The notes under the pieces are model-generated. The model worked only from the letters and a program-made list of their open reading frames with translations, searched no databases and was not told the DNA's origin. The position numbers and the translations under genes were made by a program. Below are positions 45,849 through 57,639 of a stretch of 64,000 bases of DNA, one piece after another (within the stretch, counting starts at the first letter, position 1; every line of letters starts with the position of its first letter). Source of the DNA: Fremontodendron californicum (lineage: Eukaryota > Streptophyta > Magnoliopsida > Malvales > Malvaceae); contig JAULJL010000024.1 of the NCBI GenBank assembly GCA_030761205.1, forward strand, positions 14,993,122 to 15,057,121, in the 5' to 3' direction.

Positions 45849-48800
45849 ATGCCGTCGATCACGAACGGTTCCGTCCCCAAACCCCCTGAATCAACGGAGC
45901 AGCACGATGACACCTCCACGTCCTCCGTCAAATTCGGGACTCCCGAGGCCCTCGACTACGTCCGCTACCTTACCGACGTCGGAGCCATGACGCGTCTCCT
46001 CCACGAGTGTGTCGCTTACCAACGAGCCCTCGATGTGGACCTCGACACCCTCCTCTCCCAGCGCACCGACCTCGACAAGAATCTCAACAACCTCCAAAGA
46101 TCCGCCGACGTTCTCGACATTGTGAAGGCCGAATCCGACCACATGCTTTCCAACATCACCTCCACCTGTCACCTCGCCGACCAAGTCAGCCGCAAGGTCC
46201 GCGAACTCGACCTCGCTCAGTCACGCGTTAACTCCACGCTCCTCCGCATTGACGCCATTGTAGAGAGAGGGAATTGCATCGATGGCGTGAAAAGCGCTCT
46301 CGACGCTGAGGATTACGAGTCAGCCACCAAATACGTACGGACATTTTTGGAGATTGATAGTAAGTTTAAGGATTCTGGATCGGACCAAAGGGAACAGTTG
46401 TTAGCGTCAAAGAAGCTGCTGGAAGGGATTGTAAAGAAAAAAGTAATGGCAGCCGTGGATCAAAGGGATCATCCTACAATTTTGAGATTTATTAAGCTTT
46501 ATTCGCCGTTGGGGCTTGAGGAAGAAGGGCTGCAAATTTATGTTGGGTATTTGAAGAAAGTGATTGGGATGAGATCTAGATTAGAGTATGAGCCTTTGGT
46601 TGAGCTGATGGAACAAAGTCATGGACAGAATCAGAACCATCAGGTAAATTTTGTTGGGTGTTTGACTAATTTGTTTAAAGATATTGTGTTGGCTGTTGAG
46701 GAAAATGATGAGATTTTAAGGAGTCTTTGTGGAGAAGATGGAGTGGTGTATGCTATTTTTGAGTTACAAGAGGAATGTGATTCAAGGGGTTCTTTGATCT
46801 TGACAAAATATATGGAATATAGGAAATTGGCTAAGTTGTCTTCTGAGATCAATGCTCAGAATAATCATTTGTTGACTGTTGGAGCACCGGAAGGACCCAA
46901 CCCGAGGGAGATTGAGTTGTATTTAGAAGAAATATTGTCCTTGATGCAACTTGGTGAAGATTACACACAATATATGGTTTCAAAGATCAAGGGGATGACA
47001 ACTGTGGATCCAGATTTAGTCCCAAGGGCCACGAAAGCTTTTAGGACAGGAAGTTTTAGCAAAGTTGTTCAAGATGTTACTGGGTTTTACGTGATTTTAG
47101 AGGGATTCTTTATGGTGGAAAATGTGAGGAAAGCAATAGGGATTGATGAGCATGTACCTGATAGCCTTACTACTTCAATGGTGGATGATGTGTTTTATGT
47201 TTTGCAAAGTTGCTTGCGAAGGGCTATTTCTACTTCTAATATTAGTTCTGTGGTTGCTTTACTGAGTGGTGCTAGTAGTTTGCTGAATAATGAATACTAT
47301 GAAGCTTTGCAACAGAAAATAAGAGAACCAAATCTTGGGGCAAAGTTGTTCTTGGGTGGTGTTGGTGTTCAAAAGACTGGGATCGAGATAGCTACAGCCC
47401 TGAATAATATAGATCTGAGCAGTGAATATGTCCTGAAACTAAAACATGAAATTGAAGAGCAGTGTGCTGAGGTCAGTGGTTTAGTTGCCTTTTGTTCTTC
47501 TAATTTGCTCATGCATCAAAATGGTTATGTTTTTATTCACCTGCTGCATATTAGTGAATTTCCAAGATCGTTGTTTACTTATTTCAGGTAAATAGCTTAT
47601 TTGTTTCTAGTTTCAGGAGTTGTAAAAACATTGATGGTTCTGCATAACGCATAGAAGCATTACAGTTTAAGAAAGCTCAGATTTAGAGACAAGGTTCTTA
47701 GAGTCTAGAGACACAGACAGGATGAGGAAATGAGGAAAGAACTATTAAAATAGAATTCATCAAAGGACCATTATTATCTCCTTGCTTAATGAATTAAAAT
47801 TGCATTATTTAGCTGCCAATGGTTGGATCTTCTTGTTATGATTGTATGAACTGGCTACTGTTTTGATAAAATTAACTTAATGCTTAGGTTGTTTGCTATG
47901 TAAGTGTTAGGCTGAGTTATGGGGATATGTAGGAAAGACGTATCACTGCTCTGCTATGATGCTTGTTTAAGGAAGAAGCTGAGCAGTCTGCTACTTTTAC
48001 CACTGTTTGAGGATGGCAGATGGCTTTTCGCAAGTTTGATTGAGTGAGGACTGCCATGTGACAGAGATAAGAGGATGTAGACAGACTGTCGGAGGCTAGG
48101 GCCTTGTTCCAATAAGGAAACATGCTTATGAAAATGAAGTAAAGAAAGGTGCAGGCCTCTGGCTAGGGCCAGATAAAGGATTAAATGCTAGAAATAAATT
48201 GAGGGAGAAGTGGAATTGTGAGGGATTGAGTGCTGAAGCAAATAAATTGGTGGGAGGAACAAAGGATATTTTGAATGGGGAAGTGTTAATAACAATTGTG
48301 TGAAAGTTCATCTTTCGAGGGAAGATTGGTTTGGAGGGAAGGTAGAAACTTTTGAGTGAGGTTTTTTTTAACATTAATTAACAATATTTACCTGATTTTA
48401 ATATTAAAAGATACATATTTAGCTTTTTTAATGTTATTATGAGTTGAAGGAGTAAAAACGTAATAAATAACTCAAATGTTATGAAAAAGGGTTCTTGAGC
48501 TAGGATTATAGTATTTTAGAGAAAGTTGTGTAAGATAAAGAAAAAATTCACGAGTGCAATAGCCACAAGCAATGCTATTGTGTATGCAACTATAGTTGTT
48601 AAATCGATATACGTATCATGAATCGAAATCTTATTTTTGAGTAGCGAGTATCGTATGATAAGATACGGTAAACAATTTTAAAATTAATTATAAATAACAT
48701 ATATAGATGTAAAATAAACAAAAAATTTTAAAAAATATTATACATATTAATAGGATTGAGTGATTATGTAGCAGAAATAAAAAATATGGTTGTTTTTCAA

Positions 48801-51039
48801 ACTCTCAACATGCTCATTAGTAGTATATATTTTTAAATAAAAAATTTCTTGTATTTTTCATTTTAATTTACTAACCAAAAGTCTAAAATTTTCATATTAT
48901 TTAGGTTTAAAATATTTAGAGAATATGTTTATAAGTTTTTTTGGGTAAAAAAACTATTAAAACTATATTTTTAGGTAATTAGGCCTAATCAGATCTTAAT
49001 TGGGCCTGATCCAAATTCACCACAAGTGTACCGAAGTGTATGGTACGATACACATCGATTCGGTTGTGTATCAATACATATGCCACTGATTCATGATAAA
49101 ACCGATTGTCCATATAGATACGTATCGATTTTGTAGTGAATTGAATTGTATCATACTATATTAACAACTATGTATGCAACACCCGCCACTGCAATAAGCC
49201 TTAGGTAACCAAAAACGCGATTGCAACCGCAATTTACACCCTGGGTTTAAAGCTAACCTTATTTGTATGAGCTCCATAAAACCCTAACATAGGACCATAT
49301 GAGTAGGTCAAATCCCACATAGATGATCAAATACAAATCCTTTTTTTTTTTGCCTAAAATATTTACATTTTTTATGCTTAAATGCAACCCTCCATCATTG
49401 GCCAAAGTGTTATTGCCGTATTTTATTACATTGAAGACAATGGCTCATCTATTGTAGATATATATTTTGAAGAGTTTTATAAAAGGATGGTATTTTAGAA
49501 CTAATTCACCATAGTTGTTGTAAGGGCTCTTATATGATGTTAAGTAGTGTTATCTTCAATCAGTTAAGTATCGTGTTTTTGTTGTGTTGTTTGTTGCTAC
49601 TTATTTGTCTGCCCACATGTTAGGCTCATTTGTTTTTGTTGTTAGTGTTGAACTACACGTGAGGGAGAGTATTTGGTGGTGTTATCAATGTCAGTTAAGT
49701 ATTGAGTTTCCTATAGCCTTATATTCAAGTTGAGCCTCTTCAACTGTTGCAATTGGTTTAGGTTGGATACTCAATACATCATAAAGCTTCAATACTGAAC
49801 TTTTATATTCCCTAATATGTCAAATTCTAATCTGTTTTACAATTGTGCAATGTAGAAGAAGTAAAATGGTTGGCGTTAATGTATCCAAAAGTTCCTGAAG
49901 ATTTAGTACTAGAGTAGGTAATGCTATTGAAGATTATGCAAGTAAGAACTTGATAATCTTCCAAGACTGGTTTTTCTTGAGCCAGCTTTGGTGCCAATTC
50001 TTGCTTCTTGCTGAGCATATGCCTAAATGGCTCATGCACCTAAAAAAGAGAAATAGTGCAGTGTAGGAATTCAGGCTAACTAGAAAAAGCTTTGATATCC
50101 TGCAGTCCTTATGTTTAATGTTGGAATAGTGGTATCAGATTGGTTGTATTACTAGCTGTGCTGAACTTCTATACATTGTACTGTACCAAACAGTGATCCC
50201 TATAATATGATAAGAGTTATGTGGTTATTGTTGTACTTTCTCATGATTAATTCAGGGTTAGTGAGAAATAGTTTCTGAGTATAGTATCTACTGCTACTAG
50301 TACACTCAACTTTGCTTCTGTTGCTGGTGCTTATGTGCCTTAACCTGTTTTTCATACTTGCCCTGTTATCCAAGTACTGCACTGAATATACTGTTTTCAT
50401 TCTCTTCAGGTGTTTCGTGCACCAGCTGAAAGGGAAAAGGTGAAATCTTGTTTGTCTGAGCTGGCTGAATTGAGCAACACTTTCAAGCAAACCCTGAATG
50501 CTGGTATGGAACAACTTGTGGCAACTGTGGCACCTCGAATCCGTCCTGTATTAGACAGTGTAGCAACCATCAGCTATGAACTATCAGAGTTTGAATATGC
50601 TGATAATGAGGTGAATGATCCATGGGTACAAAGGCTTCTTCATGCTGTTGAAATCAACGTGGCTTGGCTCCAACCCCTAATGACTGCTAACAACTATGAT
50701 TCATTTGTACATTTGGTGATCGACTTTGTTGTGAAGAGGCTGGAAGTGATTATGATGCAGAAAAGGTTTAGTCAGCTTGGAGGCCTTCAGCTTGACAGAG
50801 ATACTAGAGCTTTGGTAAGCCATTTCTCTGGGATGACACAGAGGACAGTGAGAGACAAATTTGCTCGTCTGACTCAAATGGCAACTATCCTCAACTTGGA
50901 AAAGGTTTCTGAGATTCTGGATTTCTGGGGTGAGAACTCTGGACCTATGACCTGGAGACTGACCCCTGCTGAGGTTAGGAGAGTTTTGAGTCTAAGGGTT
51001 GATTTTAAACCTGAAGCAATTTCTGCTTTGAAATTGTAA
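45849..51039 (+). CDS. COG4: Conserved oligomeric Golgi complex subunit 4 (COG4), two exons
   Basis: The coding sequence joins 45849-47471 and 50410-51039, giving 750 residues, close to the usual size of plant COG4. Exon 1 ends GCTGAG before a GTCAGT donor and exon 2 starts after CTCTTCAG; the phase-0 junction reads CAEV then FRAPAERE. The ATG at 45849 is the first of the frame, in an AAGAAATGC context, and begins the GC-rich 5' part typical of plant genes. Early residues include DVGAMTRLLHECVAYQRALD, helical heptads follow, and the protein ends with WGENSGPMTWRLTPAEV and RVDFKPEAISALKL, a highly conserved COG4 C-terminus. COG4 is a CATCHR-family subunit of lobe A of the COG tether on Golgi membranes, acting in retrograde vesicle docking with SNAREs. 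No internal stop or frameshift was seen. It is the only intact host gene here. Confidence 0.95.
47472..50409 (+). other. COG4 intron, 2938 bp
   Basis: It has a GTCAGT donor and a TTCTCTTCAG acceptor. Exonic translation runs on for 39 codons past the donor before a stop, so an unspliced message would give a truncated protein of about 580 residues. It contains the MITE at 48591-49170. The rest shows no gene. Confidence 0.9.
48591..49170. mobile_element. 580-bp MITE within the COG4 intron
   Basis: It is flanked by perfect 10-bp duplications TGTATGCAAC (48581-48590 and 49171-49180). Termini are short inverted repeats, TATAGTTGTTAA on the left and TTAACAACTA on the right. The inside is AT-rich with TATCGATA/ATACGTATC-like words near both ends that extend the inverted structure. 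No ORF. A non-autonomous Mutator-like element is the best guess. Confidence 0.8.
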
Positions 51040-51388
51040 CCCCATAGCTGTGTAGCCTAAAATCTCCCTTATAATTAATTGTATTGTATTCTTTGCCTTT
51101 GCCATTGATAAGAGTAAAAATAGTAGCAGCATATGTTTTGGAATAGACTTGTTGTTGAGCTTGTCATTTGGCTAGCCTATCCAGTATATCTTTGTTGGCA
51201 ATTTATTGATGGATTCACCTAGTCTTAAAACTTTAGGAAAAATTTAAATTTTTGGACCGCCGATGCCTTCAGACGGAGCTGTTTGATGATGTGTATTCTT
51301 TTGTTTCTGCCTATATATATATATATATATACATACGAGATGCATGATCAGGGTTTTTATTAAAAAAATTAAAAATAGTAATAACTTA
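51040..51388 (+). other. COG4 3' flank and probable 3' UTR
   Basis: No canonical AATAAA was found close to the stop. TGTATTGTATTC at about 51080 and the following T-rich tract are plausible far-upstream and near-upstream polyadenylation signals. An (AT)n tract lies at 51312-51330. The MULE target site begins at 51389. Confidence 0.4.
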
Positions 51389-51398
51389 GGGGATACGA

Positions 51399-52161
51399 GG
51401 CTTTTTTATAGTAATATAGCTAAAAAAAAAATTAAACCCCAAATTATCTATACTTTTAGATTATTTCTCAAAATACGCTTGTTTTAAAATTAGCTGGGAA
51501 ATCGCCACCCCCCATGGCGATTTCCCAGCATGAAAATATTGATTTTGGCTAAAAATACCAAGGGAAATCGCCATGGGGGGTGGCGATTTCCCTTGGTATT
51601 TTTTTCAAAATTTGATAAAAATACCAAGGGAAATCGCCACCCCCCATGTCGATTTCCCTTGGTATTTTTAACCAAATTTGTAAAAAGAATGAAGGGAAAT
51701 CGCCATGGGGGGTGGCGATTTCCCTTCATGTAATTTTTTTTTTTTTTTTTTTAATAAATCAACAAATTTTAATTTTTTTTTAATTTGTAAATTTTATTTT
51801 TTAAATTTAAAAATTATAAATTAAATTAAGTTTCTTATTAAATTTAAATATGGAAAATTTTTATTTCTTATAAAAATGAAAAAAACAAAATAATATTTCT
51901 TCTTAAATTAAAAAAATCAAAAATTATATTTGTAAGTTTTGTTTAAATTTTAAAATTTTGTAAGTTTTAAAATTTTGTAAGTTTTGTTTTTTAATTTTAA
52001 ATTTTATAAATTAAATTAAAATAATTTTTTATAATTAAAAAAAAAATTCGTAAGGTAAATTTTATTATTTAAAATTTATGAACAAATTTTTTTAAATTTT
52101 GTTAATTGATTTGTATTAGATAAAAACAAAAAACAAACAAAAAAAATTTGCATTACATTTT
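51399..52161 (+). repeat. Left TIR of the MULE (763 bp)
   Basis: It is the reverse complement of 56410-57167, with only occasional substitutions and small homopolymer differences. The outer 90 bp is AT-rich, then four hairpins (51493-51729), then about 430 bp of A/T-only-like sequence ending GCATTACATTTT. Confidence 0.95.
51493..51729. repeat. Four-hairpin block in the left TIR
   Basis: Palindromes lie at 51493-51529 (15-bp arms, loop CCCCCCA), 51551-51603 (23-bp arms, loop TGGGGGG), 51617-51669 (23-bp arms with one mismatch, loop CCCCCCA) and 51689-51729 (17-bp arms on each side of loop TGGGGGG). All share the arm core GGGAAATCGCCA, with different outer arm sequences. Orientation alternates. 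Confidence 0.95.
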
Positions 52162-52210
52162 CCCTTATAATCCAAAGTACATGATAAGTTGAGAAAAACA
52201 TGTAATTCAT

Positions 52211-54956
52211 TTATTGTTGATGCGAAGTCTCCCCCAATGTGCCAAATCGTTGCGGACAATTTCGACGGTTATGACCTCCGTTTCTGCATAATCCACAACG
52301 TTTTGGTTGGCCTTTCTCCCTGAGGTCCATTTCATTACGAATACGACTTGATTTTGGCCGACCATGTGGATTTCTCCGCATTTCTTGATTGGGACACACT
52401 TCTGGACCATCATATTGAGGCCAGTAACCTTCATTTCCAACAGCTTCGAACTCATGTCTATAAACATTCAATATATTTTCCAGTTTATAGACTTTGTCCA
52501 CATATTGCATGCAATCTACATGGACATGTGCACAGGCAGCAACTACATGTGAACAAGGGAACCTTTGTGCTTGAAACTTTCCACAATCACACCACATGTC
52601 ACTGAGGTTGACTTTGTACTTCATTGCAGAAACACCCTCTTGTGGAGCAACTAACTCTTCAACCAGAAAAGATTGATTTGCTCGCGTAAAATTACGAACA
52701 ATGTGGGAGTTAGCTTTCGTGCGATTTTCTTGCATAGCTTGTGTGACTGTTTCACAATATGTGTGCCCTCCCTCCATCATGGCAATTTGTTTGTTCCCCA
52801 TCTTAACAAAAAGTGCAGCCAACCTATAATATGTTGATTGCACTAAAGCAGTAATGGGAAGATGACGCGTTCCCTTCAACACCGAATTGATAGATTCAGC
52901 TAGGTTGGTTGTCATATGGCCATAACGCCTTCCTTGATCATATGACTGCGCCCACTTCTCCTTGGGGATCCTATCAAGCCAGTTAGCCGCCTCTGCATTT
53001 TCTCCACGAAGATTGTCATACATGAAATGAAAATTCGGTCGCCTCAACTCGTATCCTAATAAATTTAAAAACAAAAAACTTTTGAATTTCAATATTATTT
53101 TATATGCTAAACGAAATATAAGAGATAAAATAACTATGATTTGATTCCATACCCATGTTAACAATTTGTCGACGCAATTCCTTATTGTTAAACTTTTTCA
53201 TAAAGTTCGCTGCAATGTGTCGAATGCAGTACACTGAATATGCATGTGGAGGATTCCATCCACCATTGCGTCTAATCGCAGCTTTGATGGCTTCATGTCG
53301 ATCAGACAGCAAGCAAATGCCAGGCTGTTTTGTCACGTGTCTGCGCAAGTTACTGAGAAAGAATGACCAAGCCTCTGTTGTCTCACCCTCCACAATGGCA
53401 AAGGCAATTGGCAGTATGTTTCGATTGCCATCTTGTGCAATAGCTAACAATAATGTGCCTTTGTATTTTCCATATAAGAAAGTACCGTCTATTTGCACAA
53501 TTGGTTTACAATACGGATACCCTTCAATGCACGACTTAAATGTCCAAAATAGTCGATGGAATATTCTCTTACCTTGGACCAATCGATCACCGTGATATGC
53601 AGGTATCGTTTGCAATTCCACAATTGTACCAGGCACGAAATGTTGCATTGCACCTAACCATTTAGGTAGCTCATTGTACGATCTTTCCCAATCGCCAAAT
53701 ACTCGAACAATTGCCTTTTGCTTTGCTTGCCATGTTTTCTTGTAGGAGGTCATGTATCCATACCGGATTCGCATCTCAGCGATCAAAACTGAAACGGAAA
53801 TCTCCGGATTTGCTTGGACCAATGACAAAATGCATGAGCAGATCATGTTACAATCTAACTTGCAATGATCTTGTGAAATCCTCGCCGATGTGCAAGTATG
53901 AGGCCCTTCATATTTTCTAATCTCCCATAGATGTTTCTTCTTCATAAAAGTTGCCCTTATTCTCCAATTACACCCATTCCCATACATTAAGCACTTGGCA
54001 TAATATTTCGTCGCCTCAGATTCAATTACTCTGTAATCTACAGAGTTTTTGATGTTATAGTGCTTGATAGCTGAAACCACAGCCTCTTTCGTTGGGAATT
54101 GTAACCCAACACACAGATCAAGTGCAGATGGATCAAATGTCAGAGGCGTAGCTAATGTATGAACATACTCTGGAAATTCCGGCACATGCATTGCCTCCAG
54201 ATCCAGTGTATGCATATGGGATGCAGCCTGATATGGGGGAATATCTCGATGAGTGTTGATATCTCCATGAGTGTTGATCTCAGCAGGGACGACGTCTGGG
54301 TCAGAATCAGTATTGTCATCACTTGCGAATTCAGCATCCTCTTCTTGCTCACTAAATTCACCAACATCTTCACCATGGACTCCACGTGGACGAACAGGAT
54401 CAACACCAGCTGGCTCATCTTCGAGGGTAGTAGGAATTAGGGTTTGTGAGACTAATGAAGTCTGAAAAGTTGTAGCTTGAGATAAGGGCACGACTTCTTC
54501 TGTGGGAACGTCGTATGTAGTGTCAACATAGAACGACCCAGAATCATAATCTTCTATGGGAAAGTTTTCTGTTGTGCGAATATTTGAAGGGCCGCAATCA
54601 TCGTCAACATCATCTATGTCAGCATATAACTCAAGGACACCAACATTTGCAAATGTCTCATGAGCATAAAACATGCATCTGACATCATCATCATCTTCAA
54701 GTGGAAATGTTCTATATCGGACACATCCTTCACCAATAGAAAGAGGATGCCTGTACTTAACCTCTGAAACTCTTTTTCTAGTTCCAGCTTTAATTTTTGT
54801 ATGAATTTGCAGCTTCAGTTCCTCTAATGTGACGTCGTCTTCAACACGAAAACTTTTTGGACGTTCACAATCAAAGGTAGCACCTTCGTCAGTATTATGA
54901 ATTTGGCCATTATAGTAGACCAATGCGATCACTCTATTGCTCATGTTGTGTAGCAA
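52211..54956 (-). CDS. MULE transposase (MuDR type), two exons
   Basis: Minus strand: exon 1 is 54956-53153, a 97-bp intron (53152-53056, GTATGG to TTATTAG) follows, and exon 2 is 53055-52211, giving 882 residues without a stop. The second ATG (54944) would give MSNRVIAL and is an equally good start. Residues 8-110 form a PB1-like N-terminal segment, and 120-250 an acidic linker. The plant MuDR N-terminal domain spans 280-360 (LQFPTKEAVVSAIKHY, GCNWRIRA, HTC). The MULE DDE domain has Asp490 in VQIDGTFLYGKYKG, Asp552 in LLSDRHEA and Glu655 in NLAESINS. A SWIM zinc finger is at 757-771 (CDCGKFQAQRFPCSH) and a CX2CX4HX4C knuckle at 855-868. All expected catalytic and metal positions are present. 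It would cut and paste this element and related MITEs. Confidence 0.95.
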
Positions 54957-55186
54957 AAGAAAGAAGAAATATAGAAGGATGAGAATGAGAATGAGGAGGT
55001 TTTAGCACTCAGGAAAAATCTGATTGAAAAACTGTTGTATGGGGGTATTGTAAACCTTCATAAGTATTATGAATTTATAATGGTTCATTATGTTGTACCA
55101 GATAACAAATCCCATCCTTTGACTATTTGACTGAAAAAGTTATAACTTATTCAATGCAAAATGTCATTGATAAATCCCATCATTTG

Positions 55187-56406
55187 TCTCATCCATTGCA
55201 GAAAGAATCAAGTTCCAATATTTTCTCCAGCATTTGATGGACTGGAAAATAGCTGAAACCTGTCTAAAAACCTATATCATCAGTCTTATCCATTGCAGAA
55301 AGAATCAAGTTCCAATATTTTCTCCAGCATTTGATGGACTGGAAAATAGCTGAAACCTGTCTAAAAACCTATATCATCAGTCTTATCCATTGCAGAAAGA
55401 ATCAAGTTCCAATATTTTCTCCAGCATTTGATGGACTGGAAAATAGCTGAAACCTGTCTAAAAACCTATATCATCAGTCTTATCCATTGCAGAAAAAATC
55501 AAGTTCCAATATTTTCTCCAGCATTTGATGGACTGGAAAATAGCTGAAACCTGTCTAAAAACCTATATCATCAGTCTTATCCATTGCAGAAAGAATCAAG
55601 TTCCAATATTTTCTCCAGCATTTGATGGACTGGAAAATAGCTGAAACCTGTCTAAAAACCTATATCATCAGTCTTATCCATTGCAGAAAGAATCAAGTTC
55701 CAATATTTTCTCCAGCATTTGATGGACTGGAACATAGCTGAAACCTGTCTAAAAACCTATATCATCAGTCTTATCCATTGCAGAAAGAATCAAGTTCCAA
55801 TATTTTCTCCAGCATTTGATGGACTGGAAAATAGCTGAAACTTGTCTAAAAACCTATATCATCAGTCTTATCCATTGCAGAAAGAATCAAGTTCCAATAT
55901 TTTCTCCAGCATTTGATGGACTGGAAAATAGCTGAAACCTGTCTAAAAACCTATATCATCAGTCTTATCCATTGCAGAAAGAATCAAGTTCCAATATTTT
56001 CTCCAGCATTTGATGGACTGGAAAATAGCTGAAACCTGTCTAAAAACCTATATCATCAGTCTTATCCATTGCAGAAAAAATCAAGTTCCAATATTTTCTC
56101 CAGCATTTGATGGACTGGAAAATAGCTGAAACCTGTCTAAAAACCTATATCATCAGTCTTATCCATTGCAGAAAGAATCAAGTTCCAATATTTTCTCCAG
56201 CATTTGATGGACTGGAAAATAGCTGAAACCTGTCTAAAAACCTATATCATCAGTCTTATCCATTGCAGAAAAAATCAAGTTCCAATATTTTATCCAGCAT
56301 TTGATGGACTGGAAAATAGCTGAAACCTGTCTAAAAACCTATATCATCAGTCTTATCCATTGCAGAAAGAATCAAGTTCCAATATTTTCTCCAACATTTG
56401 ATGGAC
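55187..56406. repeat. 97-bp tandem array, about 12.6 copies, inside the MULE
   Basis: Units of 97 bp contain TTATCCATTGCAGAAAGAATC, TTGATGGACTGGAAAATAGC and CTAAAAACCTATATCATCAG. Copies are nearly identical. A GCAGAAAAAATC variant occurs in three units (about 55490, 56073 and 56267), spaced by whole numbers of units, which suggests block duplications. The array lies between the transposase start and the right TIR, in the probable promoter region. Confidence 0.95.
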
Positions 56407-56409
56407 ATG

Positions 56410-57167
56410 AAAATGTAATGCAAGTTTTTTTGTTTGTTTTTTGTTTTTATCTAATACAAATCAATTAACAAAATTTAAAAAAATTTGTTCATAAATTTTA
56501 AATAATAAAATTTACCTTACGAATTTTTTTTTTTAATTATAAAAAATTATTTTAATTTAATTTATAAAATTTAAAATTAAAAAACAAAACTTACAACATT
56601 TTAAAACTTACAAAATTTTAAAATTTAAACAAAACTTACAAATATAATTTTTGATTTTTTTAATTTAAGAAGAAATATTATTTTGTTTTTTTCATTTTTA
56701 TAAGAAATAAAATTTTCCATATTTAAATTTAATAAGAATCTTAATTTAATTTATAATTTTTAAATTTAAAAAATAAAATTTACAAATTAAAAAAAATTAA
56801 AATTTGTTGATTTATTAAAAAAAAAAAAAAAATTACATGAAGGGAAATCGCCACCCCCCATGGCGATTTCCCTTCATTCTTTTTACAAATTTGGTTAAAA
56901 ATACCAAGGGAAATCGCCATGGGGGGTGGCGATTTCCCTTGGTATTTTTATCAAATTTTGAAAAAAATACCAAGGGAAATCGCCACCCCCCATGGCGATT
57001 TCCCTTGGTATTTTTAGCCAAAATCAATATTTTCATGCTGGGAAATCGCCATGGGGGGTGGCGATTTCCCAGCTAATTTTAAAACAAGCGTATTTTGGGA
57101 AATAATCTAAAAGTATAGGTAATTTGGGGTTTAATTTTTTTTTTAGCTATATTACTATAAAAAAGCC
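56410..57167 (-). repeat. Right TIR of the MULE (758 bp)
   Basis: It is the inverted copy of 51399-52161, ending TATAAAAAAGCC next to GGGGATACGA. Confidence 0.95.
56837..57073. repeat. Four-hairpin block in the right TIR
   Basis: Palindromes lie at 56837-56877, 56897-56949, 56963-57015 and 57037-57073, mirroring the left block. The third from the outside (56897-56949) has perfect arms here, while its partner in the left TIR (51617-51669) has one G-to-T change. Confidence 0.95.
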
Positions 57168-57177
57168 GGGGATACGA

Positions 57178-57639
57178 TTGATTGTCCTAGCTTGGCTTTT
57201 TTTTTTTTCCATAGAAATGAAATCCATCACCAAGCAGCATCAAATGGGATGAACAAGTAACATATGCTATTTTTTTTTTTTATATATATATATTTGAAGT
57301 TGTCCGGGTTTAATTTTTAATCACTGGAGTTCAACATACCATAAGGTTGTTGGCATAACATATGCTACTTCATTTTAAGGAAGTCATCCCCTCTCCTTTG
57401 GCCTAAAAACTAAATTACCTTAAAGTTCATGCAAGAGCAAGACATCTCTATATTATATTCTCATCTTCTATACCATTTTAAACTATCAGTACACAAGCCA
57501 GTTGCTTGCATCTGTGTATATTTGATTATAAATAATATAGGTTGGATATTTTCCATGTCTCCTTTTGCTCATACTTTGTGAATATTATAGGTTTTCTTTG
57601 GTGGAAGTGGCAAGGCAATAATGGCGCATGTGGCACAGG
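57178..57639. other. Spacer between the MULE and the third Ogre-like element
   Basis: It is AT-rich, with T-runs (57191-57209, 57271-57281) and a short (AT)n. No gene or named repeat was found. Confidence 0.5.

Larger units (their letters stand above)
51399..57167 (-). mobile_element. Complete autonomous-type Mutator-like element (MULE), 5.8 kb
   Basis: Long terminal inverted repeats (51399-52161 and 56410-57167) start GGCTTTTTTATAGTAATATA at the outer ends. They are flanked by perfect 10-bp duplications GGGGATACGA (51389-51398 and 57168-57177). The inside contains one transposase gene on the minus strand and a 97-bp tandem array. The reading frame is intact and the TIRs are nearly identical over about 760 bp, so the insertion looks young and possibly still competent. 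Confidence 0.95.

Noticed and set aside
45891..46231. Open frames on other phases over COG4 exon 1
   Set aside because: They are shadows of the GC-rich COG4 coding sequence.
47472..47591. COG4 ending at 47591 as a 580-residue protein
   Set aside because: The last 39 codons are intron read-through; the conserved COG4 C-terminus is encoded by 50410-51039 after a proper acceptor.
49640..49760. CACGTGAGGGAGAG stretch in the COG4 intron as the end of a Copia element
   Set aside because: It resembles the wording before some Copia 3' LTRs, but no LTR, partner repeat or target duplication could be found.
51490..51733. Open frames in both directions encoding KGNRHGGWRFP-type repeats (also at 56833-57076)
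   Set aside because: They are by-products of the palindromic hairpin block in the MULE TIRs; the same peptide appears on both strands because the DNA is self-complementary.
55187..56406. Regular array as a CRISPR
   Set aside because: Units are 97 bp with no unique spacers, in a plant transposon; it is a tandem repeat.
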